Part shown: piece after piece, positions 55,589 through 64,000 of the stretch | Layout: each line of letters begins with the position of its first letter | Position numbering within the stretch: position 1 is the first letter of the stretch | Assembly: GCA_023333625.1 (NCBI GenBank) | Contig: CM041631.1 | Location: forward strand, 57,295,671-57,359,670 | Direction: 5' to 3' | DNA from: Bothriochloa decipiens | Taxonomy: Eukaryota; Streptophyta; Magnoliopsida; Poales; Poaceae | DNA length: 64,000 bases | Translations under genes and position numbers: made by a program | Notes under the pieces: model-generated | Databases searched by the model: none | Told to the model about the DNA's origin: nothing | What the model saw: only the letters and a program-made list of their open reading frames with translations

Positions 55589-58224
55589 CGCCTTCTCACA
55601 CCCGGTTCTAAGGACAAAACCAGATATACACTATATGTGAGTCTTAAAGGACAAATCTCACATATAGCTATAAATACTATCAATCATAATGCTTTAAATA
55701 TAATGTACACAATATATAAAAGATCACTTAAAGAACAATCAGCGGAAAGACGACTTCAAACTCCGGGTATAGACTTCACTCCACTGGATCCAACTGACTG
55801 GTTGACAACAAGCCTAAACTTCTCCTGAGGGGTGGGGGAATAGCAAGAGTGAGTCTATGTCGAACTCAACAAGTATAGCATAAGGCAGTATAAACCATAA
55901 CCTCATGTTCAATGTAACATAAATAATATAAAGCATAAAACAGTAAATATGAGTATGTTAACAAATAAGTCATTATCTTAATGTAAATGTGTCAGGGCCA
56001 CCATGTCCGTGGGCACGGACAATATATCGATTTAAACTCTGCGCAGAGGTGTACACTTTCACTGTGAGTTGTGTTGCCCATATGCCCGGGTTTGCAACTC
56101 CCAAAACTCTTCCAAGGAGAGGAGGCAGGGTACACTATGAAGCCTTTCAAAGGTTTGTCCAACCAATTAGGCTGCCAGATCGTCAGATATAGGAACCCCC
56201 CTTCCAATATGGCACATTTCTTCCCGGCTATACCCATAAGGATAGAGGCTGTCCTATACCAACTAGGCACCCTAACTAACTAAAAAAGGTCCTTATACCG
56301 AGCTAAAACCAAAGCCATGTAGCCCTCATAGTTGTATGGTAAATCCGTGATAAATCACTTATGGATAAATCTTCAAGTTGTTAAAATATCATTTTTATCG
56401 TTCGTTTTCTTAAACATTAATTAAGCCACATAGATCATAGCCATAGAAATAAAACCCAAGCTATACTTGCCTTAAACTTAGATCCTTTGTCAAGTCTAAA
56501 CCTTTTATAGAATTGCTTCTTGATCTTCAACTTCTTCTTGATCGCCAACATAAAGCGCATCGATGGAACATAATCATAGAACATCACACAAGCAATCTAC
56601 GCAATCATACATGAAGCAAACAATAGGACTAAATTAAAATAGTACACTAGACAATAAAAAAATATGAGAAGAGTTTATAAAACCAATCTACACGTCGCTA
56701 CGATCACACTGACGTAAAGATCACCAAAATCGGAGCTATAACGAGAAAATTATGAATTTTATAAGATTTTCTATTATAAAATAATAGAATAAATCTAACC
56801 TCGAATTTAAATAGTTAAAAATAGATCTAATAGTGGTACTAACATGTAGATTATGAAATTACGAAGCTAAAGCAACTAGAATGAATCGATTTGAATCAAA
56901 AACGAAGAAGTTATAAGCTTTTGAAATCAGTGGCAAATATGTAAATATTTGGAAGCGCATTTTGAAACGGAATAGCAGGAACTATGTCTTTCAGAAGAGA
57001 AAGCGTAAACAGATGATGCTCAAAGGACTGTATATTGCATTGTATTTCTAGAATTATTTTTCTATAGAAAAACGGCCATAAATCAAGGATGATGATCATC
57101 AAAGCTACCTTTGACGTCATCAAGCAAGCAAGCTAGCAAGGCTTGCATGGCGCACGGTGGAGGCCATTATCGGCTACGAACTTCTTGCCGGCGGGTACAG
57201 GCTTACAAACCATGGTTGAGGAAAGCGGAGCAGCACTGGAAGAAAAAGGAAGAGACGGCTATCTCACCTTGGTGCTACGTGTGCTGACTTGAGAAGAGGC
57301 TCGGCGGCAGCGGACGTCGGCCTCCCTCGATCTCGAACGACGAGGCAGCAGACGACGTAGTCGACCAAGCCCCGCTGGATTCAAAGCATAGCACGCACGG
57401 AATAGAGTCAATCTCTGGCTACAAGACACAGCAAGGATGGCTGGTTCTTGACGTCGGAGAGGCAGCAGCGTCGGCAACTTCAAGGTCCAGGCAACGAACT
57501 TGGCGGAACTTGACGATGTCAGCAGACGAGCTTCGACGAGCTTTGACAGGATGGGCTCCCCCTTCACGGCAGCGACAACTTCACAAGACGGAGATCCAAC
57601 GAGCACCGTCGGCTGGGGAAGGCACATACATCCATTGTGACAACGGAGTACGGCTGAGCGAAGAGAGACAGCGCGACTTACGTCAGACATGGCGGCTTGG
57701 GTCTTGCTGCGAGTCCTGGCGATGGTATACGTGAGCAACAAGAGAGCAAAAGATAGAAGGAGATCAAACCAACGACTTCGTCACCTGTGTGTGAGGCTCG
57801 GCAATATGTCCCGAACGACGAAGAGCTAGCCTTCCCACGGTGGTTTCAATGACGGCGGCCATAGATGCAAAGGAGACACAGCTGATGTTGAGCTTCACGT
57901 GGACAGAGAACACTCCAGCGGCAGATCGACGGCGGCACGGAGCTAGGATCAAAAGGCAGCCACGGCGTTTTCAGCTCTCGGCGAGACCTAGCGCAGCAGC
58001 CGGGCAGAGGTAGGGCAAAAACTGCGGCGCGCAAGGGGAGATGGCGAGGGAAGGGGCTCGGCCTGGGGTTTTATAGCCCGCTGGCTAGGGTTCCAGGGCG
58101 GTGCGATGGCGTCGGGGCCGCTAGATGTGGTGCTTGGGCTGGGCCGGCATTAGTGTACGTATACACATGTACACACACACATAGAGGGCAGGCATGTGGT
58201 GAACGTTGCCTAATTAAGTAATAC

Positions 58225-58260
<36 letters not shown>

Positions 58261-58584
58261 CAAATGTACAGGAGCATGCAAGGTCTAGGTGCTGCTGCTG
58301 GCTTGCCTCGTGGAAGGCCACGAGCTAGATAAGAGAGGTACAGAAAGGAGTTTTGGCCAAGGCCGAGATGATTATTTACTAATTGTGACGCAAGGATTTT
58401 AGGAAACAAAACCTCTAAGCACAAACAAGAGAAGAGCCAAATCACTCATGCAAACTATATTACTTGATGCACAAAATTATTAATAAAATCTTGACTAATT
58501 TTTAAAGAAATTAATAAATTCTTTAGTTTATTTAGTGTTTTCGATTCACATCTCAAAATATAAATTTTATTGTGTGACACGCCT
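55589..58584 (-). mobile_element. LTR-like insertion (2,986 bp) in F-box copy B, probable solo LTR
   Basis: The direct repeat CGCCT flanks it at 55,589-55,593 and 58,580-58,584. Ends are TCTCACACCCGG on the left and TTGTGTGACA on the right, so on the minus strand it starts TGTCACAC and ends GTGTGAGA, close to the TGTCACAC..GTGTGACA form of grass gypsy LTRs. A minus-strand TATA box sits in GGGCTATAAAACCCC near 58,068-58,076. No reverse transcriptase or gag is found. Size and ends suggest a solo LTR of a long-LTR gypsy family (RIRE3/RIRE8-like); other element types cannot be excluded. Confidence 0.6.
58225..58259. repeat. (AT)n microsatellite
   Basis: Uninterrupted AT dinucleotides inside the LTR-like insertion. 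Confidence 0.95.
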
Positions 58585-59325
58585 CCCCTGTGCTGCAGGT
58601 GGCATTTTGACAGTCCTTTTTGTTCTCCCTTGTACATCTACACCAACAATCTGATCTCCACCCCAATCCTTAACCCTCAGATACAGGATGCCATTGACAA
58701 AAGTTCGCTGATCACACCCATAATTTAGACTGCCCTGAAGACGCCATCCTTCCAATTGTCCTTGTTCATTCCAGTCAGTTTGGTTGTGACTCCGCACCTC
58801 CGTCTCAGACGAGTAGGTGTGCACTGACAGCGGCAACATCAATAATTTCTTCGGGGCCAACTCACCCCAGGCCCCCTTCCAGAAATGGACCAAATGAAAA
58901 TGAGAGGAGGCAGCAGGATCGAAAGCCAAATAGGTATTCCATTGTAAAAGAGCTTTTGATGGCGGACAGCGGACACAGACGGGGACGGTCGCCCAATGTT
59001 TTGTGGCTGGGTTACACACGATATAGCCCAGTACGTCAAGTATGTTTGAGTTCGAGCAGTGCTCGAACAGCAGGAGCCCATTGCAGGAATCTACCAAGCA
59101 GAGCCTCTCAATCTCGGGCCGCTTCTTTAGGAAGGAGAAGTGGTCGATGTCGAGAAAGTGTCCCAAGGTCTGGGGGAGCCTCCCGCCGTTGAGGGAGTCG
59201 CCGATGAGGTCGCGCCTGGCTTTGGAGACAGATTTCGATCTGCAGACGGGCCTGAAGGGAGTGCGCGCGAGGATATCCAGCATGGCTTCGTCAGGGAGGC
59301 CAGCCAGCAAGTTCAGCTCCTGCAA

Positions 59326-60269
59326 GCGCGTGGGAGCGAGCTAAAGATGCGAGGGGAGGTGTCCGCGCAATCGAAAGAGAGAGCAATGTAGACACAGGGT
59401 GGCGAAGGGGAATTACCAGCCGTCGGAGATGGCCGGGATCGACGGCGCCGGCGCTGGGCGGTGCGGAGGAAGAAGACGGGGAAGCCAAATCGAATGGATT
59501 TTGGGGAATTTCTAAACCCCAGAACCCTCTCGCAGTAGCACCTCTGTCTCTGTGGGGTGACGCCGTAAACGAGCGGTGAAGTCGAGGCCGGGCCGGCGGG
59601 CCGTGAAGGGAGCATGCACGGGATGGATACTAATTAGGCCCAATCCCGCAATCCGGCCTTGTCACGAGTAATCCCACTATTGTTGCTAAAAAAACTAGTA
59701 ATCCCACTATTATATTATTAATTAAATATAATTTCGATTATTTTTGGTAGAAAATGTGATCTTTTATTTTTCTATGGGATACTGGCGCTATAAACGTTTT
59801 TTTGGTTGCTTCCACAGTTCCACTCCATCCATAAAGCTCTCACACAAAATGTAAACCAACTTTGACGAAAATAATGCAATGCCTTTTCCTTGAACAGTAA
59901 TCCCACTGTTAAAAATCAATAAATCAGACAAGTAATCCCACTGTTAAAAATCCATAAATCAGCCCAAGGATACTTAGAGCAGCTGGATCGTATAAGTTTT
60001 CTAGTAGACATTCAAAGCACGACACGTCTGTTGTCAAAGAAAAAAAAGCACGACACGTCAGCTGGCAGTGATATGGATAAATTTGCTCCAGCCGTTTGAA
60101 CAGTTGGAATTGATAATGCTGTACGTACGTAAGTTGGTATTTTCATTTATATTTTTGGTATTCCTCCGAAGGAAAAATTATTTTTGACTGGAATACTACA
60201 TTTTTTCATGAAAACCCATAAATTAGGGATTTCAAGGATAATGCTTCTGGTTCTTTAAATTTAAATTTA
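59326..60269. other. Upstream region of F-box copy B
   Basis: Contains the 5'UTR intron (about 59,319-59,416), the first noncoding exon, and GGTTGCTTCC..AGTTCCACTCCA (59,803 on), shared with copy A. A short duplication (AGTAATCCCACTGTTAAAAA) occurs at 59,898 and 59,932. Confidence 0.45.
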
Positions 60270-61060
60270 CTGAACAAAGGGATGCTGGCATTTAGCAAAA
60301 TATAGAAAATAATTTTTGTTCCTTCTTCAGGGTAAGAAAACAATTGTCCAAGTTATTGTAAAACTGCCATAGAATTAGCAGAGAAATACTACATGGAATA
60401 TTTTGTTTCCATTTCTTCACATCCACCGGACAGGAGAAAGAAAAAGCCCACTTACAATTGCAGACTATATGCTATGTAGAAACAGTAGTCCAACTTTGAC
60501 AGGTTCTAATAAGGAGTTATCGGCTATAGCTGAGTAGACTGCATTCATGATCCAGCTTCTGCACGACGGCTGAAGCAAAGGCAAGTAACCAGCTACAACC
60601 AATCTCAGCGATTAGGTAACCTTTGAGCTTAATGTGACAAAAGCTCTCAGTTCAAACATACAGCACCGAGAAACACAAATTCAGTCAGTAATTGCTCACT
60701 AGTAAGGCCGACAAAAAGAAAGCATATGTATAAGATGGAGACATCATTCTGGAAGCACAAAGGATAGAATTTCAAATTCATAACTGATAACTTGGATGTG
60801 TTGGGCAGCTCGAACAGTTTATGGCTTTATTGATCAATGAAACAACTAGCAATGTGTTGACATTAGCAAAACCAAATAAATGAAGTTTGATCTAATAAAA
60901 TTACTTTGACGTGATAGATGTTGACTTGGTCAATATTAGACTAGTTTGACATAGAACATAACTAATACAACAACCTTGCATTAAGAACGGAGGGAGTACT
61001 AGTGAACAGAGCAGCAACTGCAGGTCTAAACCCAACAAACTGTACATGTACATTCAAGGC
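60270..61060 (-). repeat. Orphan copy of the F-box 3' flank unit
   Basis: Matches the downstream flanks of the other copies (AAGATGGAGACATCATTCTG; GATAACTTGGATGTGTTGGG; Stowaway-type GAACGGAGGGAGTACTAGTG) but has no F-box coding part next to it. A second unit starts again at about 61,160, the true flank of copy C. This implies a former fourth copy whose coding part was deleted, or a partial duplication. Confidence 0.65.
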
Positions 61061-61961
61061 AGTAGGTCTGAGCACTACACCTGTATGTATTACATTAGAA
61101 ATCTTGAAACTGATGTTAAACTTATCTATACCATGTAAATAACTAGGAAGATTTCAAGGATAATGTCTGCAGTTCTTTAATTAATTAAGTTCACTAAACA
61201 AAGGGACGTTGCATTTGGCAAAATATGGGATACAAATTTTGTTCCATCTCCAGCGTAAAAACAATTGGCTAAGTTACTGTAAAACTGCAAGATAGAGCAA
61301 GTAGAGAAATATTATACGAGATATTTTCTCATTTCTTCGCATGTACAGGATAGAGGAACTACCTCCAGTTAGACTGGTTGTCATAAGAAACAATTTACTA
61401 TAATTGAATGCAAGTAACCAGCAGCAACAACCAATCACAGCGATTAGACAACCTTTGAGTTTAATGTGGCAGAGCTCTCAGTTCAAACATTTCTGAGACA
61501 TGATATCTGCAACATATGGAAGATAAATGCAATTTCCAGCATAAATAAACATATACAGCATTGAGAAAACAAAAAATTTAGTCAGTAATTGCTCACTAGT
61601 ACTACCGAGAAAAGGAAGCATATATAAAAGATAGAGACATCAATCTGGAAACACTAAGGGTAGCATTTCAAATTCATAATTTGGATGTTTTTTGGGTAGT
61701 GCAAACTAGTTCATTTTTTATGCATTAACTAAATAAGTAGCATATGTAATGCAAACCTGCATGCTGCTATGTAAACAGCTTTCTCACAGCATTACAAATT
61801 GGGTACATTAAAGCACTGGCAGAATAGATCACTTATAAGATAGTAGATTTATCCAACTTTGCACCACCTAATTCTAGTAGATATACCCAAACTGCTAGTT
61901 GCCTCACACTTGGAAGAAGCTCTTGCTGAACATTCAGAGAAGTCCCCCACAAGCAACAACC
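61061..61961. repeat. 3' flank unit of F-box copy C
   Basis: Noncoding. Starts with blocks parallel to 60,290 (AACAAAGGGA, TTTGTTCC) and includes AGCATATATAAAAGATAGAG. The predicted 3' UTR of copy C lies at its right end. Confidence 0.55.
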
Positions 61962-63185
61962 TCAATCCTTGGTGACAAGAACTGATGACTCCATGAAACA
62001 GGGAACATATGAGGTAAGCAACAGATAGCCCTTTCCTAGAGTGCAGAGAGCATGCAGTTCCTCACTATCTATGTTATATGATACCAGTTTCTGGTCCCAG
62101 TGCTGAACAAGGATTATCGAATTGTGATCTGGATGAATGGCCACAATATCGAAGTCTTTGACTGTGCGACCCAGGAATCCAAAGAACTGCGATGAGCTCA
62201 CATTGTGCTTCAGGATCCATTCTTGTGTATCATAGTCCTCAAGAACCCAAACTGACAGCTGCGTGTACTGCAGTATATTTGAGCCTTGTTGTGATTGCAG
62301 ATTCCAACCAATGCAGTGCAGATGGTCTTGTGATTGACCAATAAAAGCAATTGTTGCCACATCCTTACCATGCCAGCCGATGATCCTACAAGTTTCTCCT
62401 TCCCCATCCACTACAACTATCAGATCCTCATTTTTCTGAACATCGAAGACAGTAAAATGCAGCAGACCATTGAACAAAGCCCTGCCAGTCGTGAATTTGA
62501 TTATGGCTTCACCCTGCAGTCCCCATTCACCTCGCTTCCATTTGCTTGACCTGTCACTCCAGGCCTTGGTTTCAGACGAGTAAGAGTGCACCGTTTCCAC
62601 CTCCCTCGTCGAGGCATTCTCCCAGATCTGGAATAAGTGGAAGTGCGAGGAGACAGCTGGGTCAAACATCAGAAAGGTGTGCGCATGTCTTTCTTCCTCC
62701 CCATCATAATCAGCAACATAATAGCTCTCTTCCATTGGAGGTGGGAGCGGACAAGAACTGGAGCTGGCGGGCAGAGTCACGAATTCCTCGGTCGCAGGGT
62801 TGCACACAATGTACCCGAACTTGTCCTCCCGGGTGCACCCAAAGAGCAGGAGGCCGTTGCAGGAATCCAAGAGGATCATGCGCTCGACCACAGGCAGCTT
62901 TGCCGTGAGGAAGGAGAAGGAAGGGTCGACCTGAGGCACGCATTCTCCGCTCCCCAACAGGCTGGTGAAGTGTCCAAAGCTGTCATGCCCGTCGGTGCTG
63001 CCGTGGAAGAAGCCCTCCAGGGTCTGGGGAAGCTTCTTGCGGTTGAGGGGGTCGGTGACGAGGTCACGCCAGGGTTTGGACACGCAAGTGGACCGGCGGA
63101 GGTCCTTGACGGGCACGCGCGAGAGGATCTCCACCATCAGCTCGTCGTAGAGGCCCGCCACCGCCGTCCCCATAGCGCAGTCCAT
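61962..63185 (-). CDS. F-box protein, copy C (intact, 407 aa)
   Basis: Uninterrupted frame from ATG at 63185 (MDCAMGTAVAGLYDELMVEI) to the stop at 61,962. The F-box is at residues about 9-50 (LYDELMVEILSRVPVKDLRR, then CVSKPWRDLV), which would dock on SKP1 of an SCF E3 ligase. The rest is an F-box-associated type region with LLDSCNGLLLFGC, GYIVCNPATEEFVTLPASSS, SSHFHLFQIW and DYDTQEWILKHNVSSSQFFG, probably a beta-propeller-like substrate receptor. A 5'UTR intron of 88 bp (63,219-63,306, GTACGT..TCCCAG) precedes the ATG, as in copies A and B. The substrate is unknown. It is the only copy of the local array without a lesion. Confidence 0.9.
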   Translation of the reverse strand: MDCAMGTAVAGLYDELMVEILSRVPVKDLRRSTCVSKPWRDLVTDPLNRKKLPQTLEGFFHGSTDGHDSFGHFTSLLGSGECVPQVDPSFSFLTAKLPVVERMILLDSCNGLLLFGCTREDKFGYIVCNPATEEFVTLPASSSSCPLPPPMEESYYVADYDGEEERHAHTFLMFDPAVSSHFHLFQIWENASTREVETVHSYSSETKAWSDRSSKWKRGEWGLQGEAIIKFTTGRALFNGLLHFTVFDVQKNEDLIVVVDGEGETCRIIGWHGKDVATIAFIGQSQDHLHCIGWNLQSQQGSNILQYTQLSVWVLEDYDTQEWILKHNVSSSQFFGFLGRTVKDFDIVAIHPDHNSIILVQHWDQKLVSYNIDSEELHALCTLGKGYLLLTSYVPCFMESSVLVTKD

Positions 63186-63306
63186 GCCGCAGGGAGCGGG
63201 GAAGAGACGCGCCGCAAGCTGGGAGTTCGGATGGTGAGGTTAGGGTCTTAGGGATGGATGCGCACGAGAGAAAGGAAGTGGGGAATGCGGCGAACGGGGA
63301 ACGTAC

Positions 63307-64000
63307 CGGCTGCCGGTGAGGGTCGGCGTCGACGGCGGCGGCGCTAGCCCGCGGGGGCCTTGCTCTCAGATGGGCGATTTTAAACCCTCGCCGGCTCGCA
63401 CGTCTCAGCCGGCCAGGGAGGATCGCACAGGAGGGGGCGGGGTGGCCTGGGGAGGCGCGACCGAGGGCGGCGGCCGCCGGCGTCAGGCTCCCGCCCGGAG
63501 CCCGCCGTCTGCTGTGACGGAGAGCGAACGGGAGAGGGAGATAGTGTTTCGTGGTTTTTGGAGGAAAGAAGCCTGGAAATATTTTCTAATACTCGAAGAT
63601 TTAAGGTGTGATTTGTAAATGTGGCAGCATCCCAGAATTGTCAAAGCGAAATCGTGGAATCCCGTTTGTATCTATACAAATAGAAGGTGGGGACATGAGT
63701 GCATTTCAGAAAATGATCGTGTTTGCTCTTTTTGATTCTTTTACTTGAATGAACATTCTACATCCAAGTATTGTGTACACTCAGATTGCTATATTCCACG
63801 TGAAATCGAGTCTCTTTTCATGCGACGTCTAATGGCCCTTAAAGTGTAACACTTACATCTGTCTGTGGTCGCACATCCGTATCAGCCGCTCCTCACCCAC
63901 ATGGCCACCGATCGCCCCGCTACGTTGAGACCCTATTGCGTCGCAACGGCCTCCCTCTTACCCCATCCTCGCCCTGCCGCAGCCTAGCTCGGCCGCTTAC
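63307..64000 (-). promoter_or_regulatory. Leader and upstream region of F-box copy C
   Basis: GC-rich first exon and probable promoter to about 63,560, then mixed sequence to the window end. The plus strand at 63,900-63,990 reads ATGGCCACCGATCGCCCC.. but is too short to judge. Confidence 0.4.

Larger units (their letters stand above)
55190..59325 (-). pseudogene. F-box protein gene, copy B (split by an insertion, no start codon)
   Basis: The N-terminal part (58,580-59,325) reads LLAGLPDEAMLDILARTPFR, SCNGLLLFEHC and GYIVCNPATKHWATVPV up to MPPAAQGRR. The C-terminal part resumes at 55,588 (WHSVPYIGQSQGRLHYIN), then shifts frame near 55,500, and ends ALTNKD at 55,190. The 2,986-bp insertion 55,594-58,579 lies between. 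At the start the acceptor CTTGCAG (59,325-59,319) runs straight into GAGCTGAACTTGCTGGC, and the ATG found in copies A and C is missing; the first in-frame ATG lies within the F-box. The 5'UTR intron donor is at 59,416. Confidence 0.85.

Overview
This is a repeat-dominated stretch of a grass nuclear genome. The evidence is plant LTR retrotransposons of Sirevirus (Ty1-copia) and Tat (Ty3-gypsy) type, a Mutator-like element carrying plant-mobile-domain and zf-GRF sequence, grass-type MITEs, a tRNA-derived SINE and plant F-box genes with 5'UTR introns. The repeat families recall Andropogoneae/Panicoideae (sorghum, maize, sugarcane, Miscanthus); that placement comes from memory of the families, not from a search. 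A 10-base N gap sits inside a (GAA)n microsatellite.

Layout. 1-13,483: two degenerate minus-strand Sirevirus-like copia elements side by side. The first is truncated in pol. The second (3,385-13,290) has gag and pol, one full 2.2-kb LTR and one LTR that lost about 0.9 kb at its outer end; a short extra piece of 3' internal sequence lies beyond the full LTR. 13,484-16,534: AT-rich intergenic DNA with a SINE (18-bp target duplication) and a MITE. 16,545-19,953: a 3.4-kb Mutator-like element with about 350-bp hairpin-rich TIRs and a 10-bp target duplication, holding a decayed plant-mobile-domain gene (+) convergent with a decayed zf-GRF gene (-). 20,600-21,230: a small single-exon gene (75 aa) with a TATA box and a GAA-repeat leader. 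21,700-28,300: MITEs, GC-rich gene-like debris and the 3' end of a gypsy element.

28,540-63,400: a tandem F-box locus on the minus strand with three coding copies. Copy A (31,423-32,666) is broken by a nonsense codon and a frameshift. Copy B (55,190-59,325) has lost its ATG and is split by a 3.0-kb LTR-like insertion with a 5-bp target duplication. Copy C (61,962-63,185) is intact (407 aa). All three share a 5'UTR intron just upstream of the coding region, and their 3' flanks are homologous, with one extra flank copy at 60,270-61,060.

37,417-51,999: a 14.6-kb Tat-type gypsy element inserted inside the F-box locus, with near-identical LTRs and an AGTTG target duplication. Its gag-pro-RT-RNaseH-INT lies on the minus strand and carries several in-frame stops. 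On the opposite strand, between pol and the 3' LTR, is a separate gene with its own TATA box and five exons whose splice junctions keep phase (39,974-43,555). It matches the grass 'putative gypsy type transposon' family plus a coiled coil. I regard this antisense gene and the two-gene Mutator-like element as the most interesting biology here. I found no prokaryotic-type system, CRISPR array or rRNA gene.
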